Positions 24,034 through 32,897 of a DNA stretch of 64,000 bases are shown piece by piece; within the stretch, counting starts at the first letter, position 1, and every line of letters begins with the position of its first letter. Source of the stretch: Pseudomonadales bacterium (GTDB taxonomy: Bacteria > Pseudomonadota > Gammaproteobacteria > Pseudomonadales > Halieaceae); the NCBI GenBank assembly GCA_024234855.1, contig JACKNN010000004.1, positions 124,001-188,000 on the forward strand, read 5' to 3'. The translations under genes were made by a program, and so were the position numbers. Under the pieces are notes generated by a model. That model did no database searches, was not told the DNA's origin, and saw nothing but the letters and a program-made list of their open reading frames with translations.

Positions 24034-24924
24034 TCAGAATTCCCAGGCCGTGTTGAAAGTTACCTGCCCGTCCGGCGAATGCCCGGTGCCGACCAGTGTT
24101 TCAAGGTTGATGGCCCATTGCGGCAACGGATGCCACTGGAAGGTGGGGCCGACGAGTCCGGGCTTCTCGTAGTTGCCGCGGTCACCGCGCACATCGATCC
24201 AGCTTGTTTTATATTCCAGGCCTGCCGAAAATATACTATCGATGATTACGCGACTGATGCCGGTGGTAATTTCGTATTCATGCTCGCGCTCGGGTCCCTC
24301 GTATTCGAGTTCGGCGACGAAGTTGACCCCCCAATGCCACTCCGGAGACATATCGCCGCCGAGCAGCAGTTTCGGTTCTATCTTGTTGGGCCGCCCGTCG
24401 AGGTTGATGTACTCAAAATAGAGCGTCGGATTACCGGGGATTACTCCCCAATCCGCCAGGGCCCAGCGCACCTCGATCTGCTGGCCGTACTTCAGGTCGT
24501 CGCCGGTGTCGTCCTGGTCGCTGCGGAAATACAGGTCCAACTGAAAGCGATACGGCAGGCCCACTTCGTACTCGACCAGCATCCGCGTCTCGGTCTCGCC
24601 GTTGTCGAAGGTGGGTCGATACCAGAATTCAACCTCCTGCTTTCCCTCCGGGATCACATACACACGGGTAGAGGGGAACCGACGTGTAGCGGTCCAGCGC
24701 GGCTGATTATACGGTCCAATGAGTTCGTCTTCGCGATACCGCGGGGCCGTCACATCGACCTGCTCGAGCGCCGGAAGCTGATCAGTACGCAATCGCTGTG
24801 GCTCTATCGGGGTAGAACTAATGGCGTTGTGTGCATCTGCCGGCGTCGGCATTTCCTCCACGGCTGCACTGGCCCACGCAATCGGAACGATACAGCCCAA
24901 TAAAGCAAGCCCCATCCTGCCCAT
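24034..24924 (-). CDS. Putative outer-membrane beta-barrel protein
   Basis: A 296-residue exported protein (signal LALLGCIVPIAWASA). The mature part is rich in alternating aromatic/polar strands (VEFWYRPTFDNGETETRML, FQLDLYFRSDQDDTGDDL, WHWGVNFVAELEYEGPERE) and ends in TFNTAWEF, with the terminal phenylalanine typical of barrel proteins. About 60 residues of low-complexity linker precede the barrel. It does not show a plug or TonB box. Possibly a MetA-pathway-type or copper-B-like barrel; the exact family is not recognised. Monocistronic, convergent with DUF3047. Confidence 0.65.
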   Translation of the reverse strand: MGRMGLALLGCIVPIAWASAAVEEMPTPADAHNAISSTPIEPQRLRTDQLPALEQVDVTAPRYREDELIGPYNQPRWTATRRFPSTRVYVIPEGKQEVEFWYRPTFDNGETETRMLVEYEVGLPYRFQLDLYFRSDQDDTGDDLKYGQQIEVRWALADWGVIPGNPTLYFEYINLDGRPNKIEPKLLLGGDMSPEWHWGVNFVAELEYEGPEREHEYEITTGISRVIIDSIFSAGLEYKTSWIDVRGDRGNYEKPGLVGPTFQWHPLPQWAINLETLVGTGHSPDGQVTFNTAWEF

Positions 24925-25408
24925 GCTACCCCCTACAGTACTCGCCGTATCGTTTCAGTTGTGAATCCCGAAACCTGCACCGCTTTCGGTAACCCACGCA
25001 AAGAACGTACCAACCATCATCGCCCCGGTCCTTCAATGCCGCAGTTAATCACTGCGAAAAAAACCAAGGTAAATCATAGCGTTGTGGTTTCAGCCGGGAG
25101 GTAAGCTGTTGCCGACCCGGTCCCTTGCGCCAACGTCCCGGCTTTAATTGGCGCAGATGTACAGTTCGCGAACAGGCACTGCACACTCTTTATACACCCC
25201 GTTAGTTTGCACGCCAGAATTGACAGTTTATTTGCTGTCCCTCCCGCCGCCAAAGCCAGGTGAGACTGATGACAGGATCTGGCTGGTCACTTTTATGGAT
25301 TATGATCCAGGATTCTTTGATCTACAGGAAAACCGGGGGGAGCCAGTAGGGGTCAATCCCTTCGCTCCAAAACTGTCACCGATCCGGCCGGAAAGGACCT
25401 TTGAAAAA
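24925..25408. other. Intergenic region, no gene seen
   Basis: About 480 nt. The only long frame (from 25148) reads antisense through the tRNA-Thr gene and is an artefact. I see no terminator or clear promoter here. Confidence 0.4.
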
Positions 25409-25484
25409 TGGAGCTGGCGAGAGGAATCGAACCCCCGACCGGCTGATTACAAATCAGCTGCTCTACCTACTGAGCTACGCCAGC
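25409..25484 (-). tRNA. tRNA-Thr(TGT)
   Basis: A 76-nt cloverleaf with acceptor pair GCTGGCG/CGCCAGC, D-arm AGCTCAGTAGGTAGAGC, anticodon loop ATTTGTAAT (anticodon TGT), T-loop TTCGATT and an encoded CCA. In E. coli this tRNA leads the tRNA-tufB operon; here it is solitary, about 24 kb away from the Tyr/Gly/Thr-tuf unit. Confidence 0.97.
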
Positions 25485-25546
25485 CTAGATCGAATCGGGG
25501 ATGCAGAACCGCCCCCGGATTGAAGGGGTGCGATTGTAGATAAAGC
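25456..25546. repeat. 91-bp segment duplicated at 32642-32732 (intact copy)
   Basis: Spans the 5' half of tRNA-Thr(TGT) and its upstream region as far as the -10 box. It aligns without gaps to 32642-32732 in the same orientation, 72 of 91 positions identical by hand count. Confidence 0.85.
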
Positions 25547-25561
25547 GGGGTGGGGTTGCAA
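25533..25561 (-). promoter_or_regulatory. Promoter of tRNA-Thr(TGT)
   Basis: On the minus strand TTGCAA (25556-25561), a 17-nt spacer and TACAAT (25533-25538) lie about 50 nt upstream of the mature tRNA 5' end. In the duplicated copy at 32.7 kb the -10 has decayed and the -35 is not conserved. Confidence 0.7.
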
Positions 25562-25779
25562 TAAAAGCTGGAATCGAATTGTGGGACTATGGCCACCTGA
25601 TTACCAACGGACCCTAACCGGAAAAAGGACTGCGCTCTGACCACGGGTAGCCCTCCAAATAAGCATCGCTCCCTATTCCCACATTTTTTATATTGTTATT
25701 GTTCTGAATCAAGGCCACTTTCTGGCGTTGGATTAGGCTACGCCTAGTGGAGTTCATTCCATAATCGGCGGGGATTCAG

Positions 25780-27858
25780 ATGCGGACAAAATTCTTTGTT
25801 GTGGCTGTCGGGTTACTGGCGACAATTGCGCTTCAGGGCTGCAAGCATCCCCTGGCCATCGTGGGGGAAGGCGACATCGTTGACGTCAACAACTCCGGGC
25901 ATGGCTGTACCCTCGAACAATTTCGGTCGCAGGATAAAGCCTGCACTGAGAACGAGGTCAGCGGTGACTATTTCGTCAACTACAAGGCCGTGCCCAGGTC
26001 GGGCTGGCGTTTTGTTCGTTGGGACGGGCCCTGCCCACCGGATTCCGACTTTCAACACTGCCGCCTTCATATAGCGAAGGTGGGGGTGGACTGGTGGGAC
26101 CAGACCTATCCGGACAGGAAAATCCCGCCGAGTACCGCCATCTTTGCACCCATGACCGGTGAAACCGGCTACCTGCTTGCCGGTACTCCGGTTGCCGGGG
26201 TGGCCTGGGAGACGCGGACACAACAGGGTGTGACGGGGCTGGATGGGAGCTTTCAGTACGAGGAGGGTGAAACCGTTCGATTCATAATCGGCAATACCCT
26301 GCTCGGTCAGGTTACGGGGCAGGAACAGGTGACGCCGTTTGACCTGGCTGGTTCACCAGTGCTCACGGGAATAGATATCACCTGGGGGCTGCAGGACGTG
26401 GTCAACGGGTCCCTATTCTCCGAGGCAGACACAGATGTAGATCCGTTCCAGGCCGTGATCAATATTGCAGTCCTCCTGCAGAGCCTGGACCATGACGGCG
26501 ATCCAGAGAACGGAATACAGATAAGGCCTGGCGTGACCACCCTTTTCCAGAGTCTTCGTCTTGAAGTGAGCCAGCATTGGCGGCGATTTCAGAACGAGCC
26601 GACACTGCGGCACGCAATGGGCAAAGCGAGTAGGGAGCATCGTTTCAGTACAGCCCACGGGGTCGTCAAGCCTGCAGTAGCAGCTGAGCACCTCTACCGG
26701 ACCTTGGGAATAGATGCCCGGACGGTTGGGGTAAACCTCCTGAATCACAAGGTCTCGAATCCCAATCCGGGTACTTCTATAGAGCGCTGGCAGTATGACG
26801 CCAACGGCAACGTGACACAACAGGACGCCCTCACCTGGCAATACGACGCTAACGGCAATGTGACCCAGCACTGGTGGAATGGGAACCCCAGGGACACCTG
26901 GGAATACGACCTGAACGGCAACGTGATCCGGCATGAGACCCTTGGCCGCGACGACATCGAAATCGAGACCTGGCAGTACAACAACGACGGCAACGTGACG
27001 CGCGAATGGAAAGACAGAAACGCTGACGGCACACCCGACTACGTCGGTCGTTTCGAATACGACACCAATGGTCACCTGACGCGGAATGTGGGCGCCGATG
27101 GCTCCTTAGCCGGTATCGAGACCTGGCGGTACGACGCTTCCGGAAACAAAACGTATTATCAATCCACTATTATGGGTGTCACAGCTATCGAGGAGACCCG
27201 GCAATACGACGCGCACGGTAACCTGATCCGGGTGAAAGGCCGCTACATCGATGTGGGTCGCTCGGGAGTGCCTTATATAGATATCCGTGAATACGACGCC
27301 AATGGCAACGTGATCCGGAAGGAACGCGACAGCGGCGCCGACGGCACGCTGGACAGTATCGAGACCTGGCAGTACGACGCCAATGGCAATGTGACGCGGC
27401 GTGTGACCAGGAACCCTGACGGCACCGTGGACAGTCTCGAGAACTTGCAGTACGACGGCAATGGAAATGTGACGCGGCACGAAGAGGGAGGCGGCGCCAA
27501 TGGAGCACTGTACCGCATCGGGACCTGGCAGTATGACGTCTTCGGCAACATGACGCGGCACGAAATGGACGAACTGGCCGACGGCAAGGTGGACAATATC
27601 GAGACTTACCAATACGACCTCACGGGTAATATCACGCGCTATGATTGCCTCACCCGCCCCTCCTGTGGAGATCGTCGATTCGATACCTGGCAATATGATG
27701 CCGACGGAAATCTGACGAGGCATGAAAGGCGAGAGAAAGACGGTACAACTATCGTGACTTATCAATATGAGGCCACGGGATGGGGGCACCTATTTCCCGG
27801 CTTTGGATTTGATCAACTTAGATATCCGCTACCTCCGAAACCCAATCCAGAGCTGTGA
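25780..27858 (+). CDS. Lipoprotein with GEGDI module and 13 YD (RHS-like) repeats
   Basis: A 692-residue lipoprotein (lipobox TIALQGC). Residues 20-125 are the same N-terminal module as in the 21-kb lipoprotein (HPLAIVGEGDI, PRSGWRFVRWDG, closing IFAPM). Residues about 130-180 resemble a carboxypeptidase-regulatory-like beta domain (GYLLAGTPVAGVAW, TGLDGSFQYEEGE). A helical stretch follows, then from about residue 333 thirteen repeats built on W/E-QYDANGNVTR. The repeats have variable linkers, several with an acidic motif such as DSGADGTLDSIE that resembles Ca2+-binding loops. The repeats are related to RHS/YD repeats, but no RHS core or toxin tip follows. Likely an outer-membrane-anchored adhesin or binding scaffold. 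Downstream gene is 226 nt away. Confidence 0.8.
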   Translation: MRTKFFVVAVGLLATIALQGCKHPLAIVGEGDIVDVNNSGHGCTLEQFRSQDKACTENEVSGDYFVNYKAVPRSGWRFVRWDGPCPPDSDFQHCRLHIAKVGVDWWDQTYPDRKIPPSTAIFAPMTGETGYLLAGTPVAGVAWETRTQQGVTGLDGSFQYEEGETVRFIIGNTLLGQVTGQEQVTPFDLAGSPVLTGIDITWGLQDVVNGSLFSEADTDVDPFQAVINIAVLLQSLDHDGDPENGIQIRPGVTTLFQSLRLEVSQHWRRFQNEPTLRHAMGKASREHRFSTAHGVVKPAVAAEHLYRTLGIDARTVGVNLLNHKVSNPNPGTSIERWQYDANGNVTQQDALTWQYDANGNVTQHWWNGNPRDTWEYDLNGNVIRHETLGRDDIEIETWQYNNDGNVTREWKDRNADGTPDYVGRFEYDTNGHLTRNVGADGSLAGIETWRYDASGNKTYYQSTIMGVTAIEETRQYDAHGNLIRVKGRYIDVGRSGVPYIDIREYDANGNVIRKERDSGADGTLDSIETWQYDANGNVTRRVTRNPDGTVDSLENLQYDGNGNVTRHEEGGGANGALYRIGTWQYDVFGNMTRHEMDELADGKVDNIETYQYDLTGNITRYDCLTRPSCGDRRFDTWQYDADGNLTRHERREKDGTTIVTYQYEATGWGHLFPGFGFDQLRYPLPPKPNPEL
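26780..27735. repeat. YD-repeat coding array
   Basis: Thirteen recognisable units of 15 to 29 codons, each containing YDxxGNxT/I. Spacing is irregular and DNA identity moderate, so the array is old. The repeats create long but meaningless open frames on the minus strand. Confidence 0.8.
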
Positions 27859-28084
27859 GTATCAGTAATTGAGAGAAAGGCAGTGACTGCGGCTCAACCC
27901 CCACCTCGTAAGACGTTCTGCAGACTTTGCCGGGATGACCTACAAAACTTGTTCCAGGTCAATGCAAGTCGGCAAGGCTCGCCTTCACACTGCATACAGC
28001 ACTTTGCTTCCGACCAATGTCGGACCTGGACTTACCGGAAAATAAATTGGGATTCCTGTGCTTTTTATTCTGGAGATTGCCGAG

Positions 28085-29023
28085 ATGAGGAAATTAGTAC
28101 TTGCCATCGCTACACTGGGAGCGGTTGCCAACCTGGCATACGCGGAAACCACGTGGGAAAAACTGGACCATGGGGCGGATGTCGTCCGCGAGTGCGCCAG
28201 CGATGTCTATGATTTTTGTACCGATATTGAACCCGGCGACGGTCGGATCAAGTCGTGCATGGCTGCTCATCTTGCCGAGTTGTCCGGTGCGTGTCTCAAG
28301 GCGCTTGCCGAACCGGAACCCGAGGTGCTTTCAGACGGCGATAACGCCAAGCCCATGCGCATAGAGAACTCCCATCGCATGCGCTTCATCGAGATGTACC
28401 TTGCCGGCATCGATCCGGATACCGGGGATATCATCGCCGAATGCTACGGCACCTATGCCAATCCGGATATCCCGGCGGACAGGGATTCCGCTCCGCAGGC
28501 GCAGGTCGAGAGCATCAACATGGATCAGCTTAAAAAGGAGTACGGCGTGCTGGGCGTGTCCATGAACGGCCCGAAACTCTGGCTCCCTGACTGGTTCGAT
28601 GTCGAAGTGGGAAAAGTGCGGAAGTTTGGCGACATGGTAGCCCCGTGGACAGCCCAGCTGAATCTCGGCAAGAAGCTCGATGTCAATAAAGTGATGCCCT
28701 ATGAGTCGTTCACAATCGCACGAAAGAGCGCAATCAACTGGAACAAGGGCACCACGGTCATGGTTATTGATGATGCCGACGGCAATACCTGGATCATGAA
28801 GGGCTTCGAGCTGGGTATGCACCCGGAGCGCACCTATGACGAATTCATGGCCGCCGGCCCCGCCATTTTCAAACGTCTCCCGGCAGGCTGGAAGGCTCGC
28901 ATCGTAACCCTGGAACAGGATAACCACGAGGTCCCGGAGAACGGCGTTGCCACGATCATGGCGGACGAGTTTTTCAACGTCTACGATAAGACCGGGCCTG
29001 GAATGAGCAATTACAAGCCGTAA
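28085..29023 (+). CDS. Secreted protein with Cys-rich GLG1-like segment
   Basis: A 312-residue exported protein (signal LVLAIATLGAVANLAYA). Residues about 35-75 match the Cys-rich GLG1-type pattern (ECASDVYDFCTDIEPGDGRI, SCMAAHLAELSGAC). The rest (LGVSMNGPKLWLPDWFDVEV, TVMVIDDADGNTWIMKGFEL, RLPAGWKARIVTLEQD) forms an uncharacterised globular domain that I do not recognise. I choose the ATG at 28085, preceded by a GGAGA-like site, over one at 28058. It is monocistronic within the tRNA-Thr-bounded block. Confidence 0.7.
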   Translation: MRKLVLAIATLGAVANLAYAETTWEKLDHGADVVRECASDVYDFCTDIEPGDGRIKSCMAAHLAELSGACLKALAEPEPEVLSDGDNAKPMRIENSHRMRFIEMYLAGIDPDTGDIIAECYGTYANPDIPADRDSAPQAQVESINMDQLKKEYGVLGVSMNGPKLWLPDWFDVEVGKVRKFGDMVAPWTAQLNLGKKLDVNKVMPYESFTIARKSAINWNKGTTVMVIDDADGNTWIMKGFELGMHPERTYDEFMAAGPAIFKRLPAGWKARIVTLEQDNHEVPENGVATIMADEFFNVYDKTGPGMSNYKP

Positions 29024-29432
29024 GCAGTTGCACAGTGGCTCCGCCTCCCTGCGGCGGTAGCCATTGTGAATGTTGCTGGAGATCACTCGATACCAGCAAA
29101 ATCCGTTTGAAGCAGAATGGGGCAGGTCTTGAACTGTGAATTCTTGCAAACGCTGAGAAGCCGCAATTCCCCTTTCACGACACGGTCCCAGGCACAGCCC
29201 TATTCGGTATATGCTCGGAAGAGCCCGTCCAAAAATGACCGCCTGTAGACAGGCGCCAAAACGGGCAGCCACAGATTCCCTGCTACCAAGTTCGGTATAG
29301 CTTCGGCTGAGTGTCTTGGGATGTCATGGGAGACTGCATGCGAGGGGAAATTCGTTAGCGAATGGGAGAACGCGGAATTGCACCGGGGATAGAAGGGTTG
29401 CGATGAGTGGTCACGGTGGTATCCGCATCTGC
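29024..29432. other. Intergenic region, no gene seen
   Basis: About 410 nt between convergent genes. No convincing coding, promoter or terminator signal was found; a short GC-rich palindrome near 29040-29060 is the only structure noted. Confidence 0.35.
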
Positions 29433-30458
29433 CTATAAGGCATTCCTGTAGAACCATGCCCCGACATAGGGAGACTTCGAGGGGAGCTCATCTTTGTCAT
29501 TACCAACGGTCGCATTGGCAGTTCCAGTCCGAATAACCCTGCTGCCATCATCCCACCGCGAACATGTCGGTAGGTCCACCGCTGAAAAGCAAATGGCTAC
29601 AGACCCGTACGTGCCATATCTAGCCAGGGCAGTGTCATCATAGGACTCGGTGGTAAGCCCCGCCCAACCAGCGACAGCAGAACTTGCCCAGTCGCTTTCC
29701 TCACTGGTGTACAGCCACCCGTCAGCCAGCCACGCATCTATTGCCGCATCTTGGATAACCCGAATGGAATACTCATCTGAACTCGGGGGATCGAATCCAT
29801 AAAAATCAAACAGTGCGCTTACATCTGATGCCGACGCCCATGTCCACCCCTTCATATCATGACCATTCAGAGTCCCGCTACATTGGGCAGCCCTGTTAAC
29901 GGGACAAACTGAGTTGATTTCGTCCCATGATAGGTCGGCAAAGAGGCTAAGCTGTCTCCAGTCTTTACCGTTGGCACGTATGATATCGTCGCCTGACGCG
30001 AACACAGGCTGCAGGTAAAAAACGATGTCACTCGATTCCAGCCACGGAAGAACCGCAGGCACCCAGTCCCCTGTAAAGATGGTTGTTAAAAGGCGACATG
30101 GGTTGGGACTTTTGCCGCAGAATCGCCCAGTTCCCTGTTTCCAGAATCTGAATGCGTAGCCCCTGTAGGGGTTAGCGATGAAGGTTTCATCAAAGAAAAA
30201 GTCAATGACATCTATATTGCAGGTTTGCCCTCCATCACATTGATACGCTCCTGATTGGGTGTAAACGTGACCTCCTTCGGGCACAATAATCCTGATCTTG
30301 CACGAAGCGAGTGTGAGGACGCTCAACGCAACGAGGCTCAATCGTAGCCACACGGACTGGGCCCGTTCGGGCCGGTGGTGCTCCGGAACGGAAGACCGTG
30401 GCATCCGCTTCGATTTCATCATCTGAAAGAATACAAGAAAACGCCCATTCGCGGTCAT
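29433..30458 (-). CDS. Lipoprotein-like exported protein with tryptophan-rich C-terminal domain
   Basis: A 341-residue protein. The ATG at 30458 has GGAG nine nt upstream. An unusually long basic N-region (about 35 residues) precedes a hydrophobic segment ending LTLASC, a plausible lipobox. The region after the Cys (IIVPEGGHVYTQSG, several Cys, NPYRGYAFRFW, closing YLQPVF) is a distant version of the module in the two GEGDI lipoproteins. The C-terminal half contains LSLFADLSWDEINSVCP, MKGWTWASASDVSALFDFYG, AVAGWAGLT and ends SPYVGAWFYR, a repeated theme in secreted proteins of marine gammaproteobacteria. Function unknown. If the shorter ATG at 30404 is used the N-region becomes conventional. 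Confidence 0.6.
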   Translation of the reverse strand: MTANGRFLVFFQMMKSKRMPRSSVPEHHRPERAQSVWLRLSLVALSVLTLASCKIRIIVPEGGHVYTQSGAYQCDGGQTCNIDVIDFFFDETFIANPYRGYAFRFWKQGTGRFCGKSPNPCRLLTTIFTGDWVPAVLPWLESSDIVFYLQPVFASGDDIIRANGKDWRQLSLFADLSWDEINSVCPVNRAAQCSGTLNGHDMKGWTWASASDVSALFDFYGFDPPSSDEYSIRVIQDAAIDAWLADGWLYTSEESDWASSAVAGWAGLTTESYDDTALARYGTYGSVAICFSAVDLPTCSRWDDGSRVIRTGTANATVGNDKDELPSKSPYVGAWFYRNAL

Positions 30459-30789
30459 ACCCAATTTCTCCGGGTTCGAATTTACTTGAACGTCCTGCCG
30501 AGGTCGCAGTAACTAAAGCAGATCCATTCCGATTGTGTAGGAGGAAACCGTTATCAATTTGTTAGGTTTTTGTTTTGTCTTAAAAATCATGGGCTTATAT
30601 GCAACTGGACGATTCAAGAAATACGCTCTTGTACCTCGCAAACCCACCAATCAGGCACTGCCGAAACCGGGTGTTGGCGGTTCTGCCGCTATCGCACCTG
30701 TGTGTTTTACGGAGACCTCCGGCGTGAACCCATGGAATATCTGATATCGCTTTCACATACTGCCCACGAGGCAACCAGGAGGCGTCACC
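30459..30789. other. Intergenic region between divergent genes
   Basis: About 330 nt between the divergent lipoprotein-like gene and a small secreted-protein gene. Overlapping short frames are present but none has a Shine-Dalgarno and ATG together. It should hold both promoters, though no consensus pair is clear. Confidence 0.35.
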
Positions 30790-31029
30790 ATGTACAGATA
30801 CCTACCAGCTATCATGATGCTGCTGGCAACCGCCGCAGCGGCGGGACCAACCTGGGGTAGCCAGCCGGCTATTGAGGAGCCAAGGCCACTCTCGTCACCT
30901 ACCACTTATCAGAGCGCCTTGGAGGGGTGCCAGGAACAGACCAAGAGTAGCTGCGTCCCAATTGTCACGGACCTGGGCGAGCAGGTACCTGATTTGATAA
31001 TGGCTTGCAGAATCGTTGTGCTACTCTGA
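30790..31029 (+). pseudogene. Small secreted protein, possibly frameshifted
   Basis: A perfect AGGAGG lies 7 nt before the ATG. The product begins with a signal peptide (AIMMLLATAAAAGPTWG) and continues with Cys residues (LEGCQEQTKSSCVPIVTDLG) for 79 residues. Just before its stop codon another frame opens with a matching style (NGLQNRCATLKEQLVDAMPA), which suggests that one indel near 30995-31005 ended the original frame. The extension would then run into the start of the acyltransferase gene. It may equally be an intact short protein. Family unknown. Confidence 0.5.
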
Positions 31030-31134
31030 AAGAACAGCTTGTCGATGCCATGCCTGCTATGATCAGACCAGTACGGAATCGTCGCGGCTTCGCGGGTAAT
31101 GGATTCGCCACTGAGCAGGACAGGAAAGACTTAT

Positions 31135-32622
31135 ATGCCCCGTATCGTCAAAAATATTCCCATTATGGATCTTGCATCGTTCCTGATGGAGACACCCGAT
31201 ACACCTGTCAACATAGGAAGCGTTCAGATTCTCAAGCCTGTCAATGGCAGCCGAGAGGAAGTAATTACCCGAATTCTGAAGGGATACCGCGAAAGCGAGG
31301 TGGACGCTCCGTTCAACTATGTGCCGGTATTTCCGAAGTTCGGCTTGCCGAAGTGGGCTGAGTGCGACCATGTTGACACCGACTACCATATCCGTGAATT
31401 GCGACTGGAGCCGCCGGGCACCGAAGAGCAACTGATTCAAACTGTCATGGACTTGCACGAGCCCCTGCTCGACAGGACAAGACCCGGTTGGATCGCCTAT
31501 ATCATCAATGGCCTGACACACAATCGCATCGCCATATACACGAAAATACAGCACGCATATATCGATGGCGCATCCGCGCTCATGCGAATGGAAGCGGTTA
31601 TTTCCCGCAATGCCAGGGAACTCGAAACCCGTCCGATTTGGGCCAGACTGTTTCCCCAGCAAGAAAGGCCACGCCGGGGGTTATTGAATGTAGATCTGGC
31701 TGCGGCGACGGATCAATTCAAGGGGGCTCTGCACGTGGGCGCTGCATTACAGCGCAGCCTGCTGCAGGCCAGAGGCAAACTGAAGCGGAATATGCCGCTG
31801 CCTTTCTCGGCGCCTGAGACGCTGTTCAATCGCCCCGTCCATGCGAAACGCGGCCTGGGCGTTGGCTCGGTGTTACTTGCGCGAGTCAAGACCATTGCCC
31901 GTCAGGAGTCAGTGTCGGTCAACGAAGTGCTACTGACTATCGTTGGCCATGCGCTTGAAAACTACCAGCAGGAACACGGAGAAACGAATACAAAACCGCT
32001 GGTGGCCATTTGCCCGCTAGCGATTCGCGACCCCGGCGATACCGAGGCGGCAACCAAGATAGCTGGTATTTCGGTGGCGCTGGGCACGCCCGGCAATTCA
32101 ATCGCACGGCGGCTGAGTGAGGTTCACGCCTCCTCACGTGATGCCAAGGACGATGCCGCGAAGATGACCAACGAAGCGCTGATGCAATACATGTTAGTGG
32201 TCGCCGGTATTGGCGAGATACTGCAAAAGCTACCAACAGGAAAACCCGCACCACTGATGACCAATGTCAATGTCTCCAACGTGGCCGGATTACCCTACCG
32301 ATGCTACATCGCCGGTGCCGAGATACTGCACTCATATCCGGTGTCCACACTGGCCGGTGGTACCGCGATAAACATCACCTTCGGTTCTGAATTCAACCGT
32401 ATCGACTTCGCAGTTATAGCCGATTCAGCAGCCATTCCTGACCCCCAGAACATCGCCAACTCAATTGTTGATGCGTTGGCCCTATTAGAAAAGGCACTCG
32501 GGCTGGCCGGCAAAACCAAAAAAGCGGCGCCGGTCAAGACGAAGGCCAGGTCAAAGAAAACGGCAAAGACAAACAGCAAAGCAGACAAAACGAAATCGAC
32601 GCGAACGAAAAAGGGGAAATAG
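31135..32622 (+). CDS. WS/DGAT-like acyltransferase with Lys-rich tail
   Basis: A 495-residue member of the wax ester synthase/diacylglycerol acyltransferase family. The N-terminal motif IMDLASFLMETPDTPVNIG, the catalytic region IQHAYIDGASALMRMEAV and the C-terminal NVNVSNVAG match the family. The active-site motif HHxxxDG reads QHAYIDG, keeping the second, essential His but not the first. The last about 35 residues are almost pure Lys/Ala/Thr, an unusual histone-like extension. I choose the ATG at 31135 (AGGA upstream). In the family the enzyme makes storage wax esters or triacylglycerols from acyl-CoA. It is the last gene before the decayed tRNA-Thr repeat. Confidence 0.85.
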   Translation: MPRIVKNIPIMDLASFLMETPDTPVNIGSVQILKPVNGSREEVITRILKGYRESEVDAPFNYVPVFPKFGLPKWAECDHVDTDYHIRELRLEPPGTEEQLIQTVMDLHEPLLDRTRPGWIAYIINGLTHNRIAIYTKIQHAYIDGASALMRMEAVISRNARELETRPIWARLFPQQERPRRGLLNVDLAAATDQFKGALHVGAALQRSLLQARGKLKRNMPLPFSAPETLFNRPVHAKRGLGVGSVLLARVKTIARQESVSVNEVLLTIVGHALENYQQEHGETNTKPLVAICPLAIRDPGDTEAATKIAGISVALGTPGNSIARRLSEVHASSRDAKDDAAKMTNEALMQYMLVVAGIGEILQKLPTGKPAPLMTNVNVSNVAGLPYRCYIAGAEILHSYPVSTLAGGTAINITFGSEFNRIDFAVIADSAAIPDPQNIANSIVDALALLEKALGLAGKTKKAAPVKTKARSKKTAKTNSKADKTKSTRTKKGK

Positions 32623-32641
32623 GGGACGCGGTCGAGCAGTT

Positions 32642-32732
32642 AGCTGCCTTACCTACTGAGCTACGCCAGCCTTGATCAGATCGGGAATCGCAATGACCGC
32701 CCCGTTTGAAGGGGTGCGATGGCAGATAAAGC
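32642..32732. repeat. Decayed copy of tRNA-Thr 5' half and upstream region
   Basis: Direct, gap-free 91-bp match to 25456-25546. The D-arm and acceptor 5' strand (read on the minus strand) are almost intact, but the anticodon loop and the whole 3' half are absent, so it is not a functional tRNA. It begins 19 nt after the acyltransferase stop codon. Confidence 0.85.
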
Positions 32733-32733
32733 A

Positions 32734-32829
32734 TCAGGCACAGTGTGTTGCGGTGAGCACATGCTGGCCACCAAAAACAACAATCAACCAAAGACCATAA
32801 GCTGGAACAGCTTTCTGAATCGACATCAT
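32734..32829 (-). CDS. Candidate 31-residue membrane peptide
   Basis: An ATG-ATG start preceded by a perfect AAGGAG at 7 nt opens a 31-codon frame with one hydrophobic segment (AYGLWLIVVFGG). It lies between the secreted protein gene at 32.9 kb and the decayed tRNA repeat, on the minus strand, and could be the second cistron of that gene. There is no family recognition. It may be a small membrane peptide or chance. Confidence 0.3.
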   Translation of the reverse strand: MMSIQKAVPAYGLWLIVVFGGQHVLTATHCA

Positions 32830-32897
32830 GAAACGCTCCTTGTTCGAATATTTCCGCTTCGTCGGTTTCCCCGTGAAATGGTTTGCCGCAGGCATGC

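Noticed and set aside
25148..25543. 131-codon plus-strand frame
   Set aside because: It reads antisense through the tRNA-Thr gene; the peptide WREESNPRPADYKSAALPTE is the well-known signature of this artefact.
26413..27789. Several long minus-strand frames opposite the YD repeats
   Set aside because: They owe their length to the periodic repeat in the sense gene.
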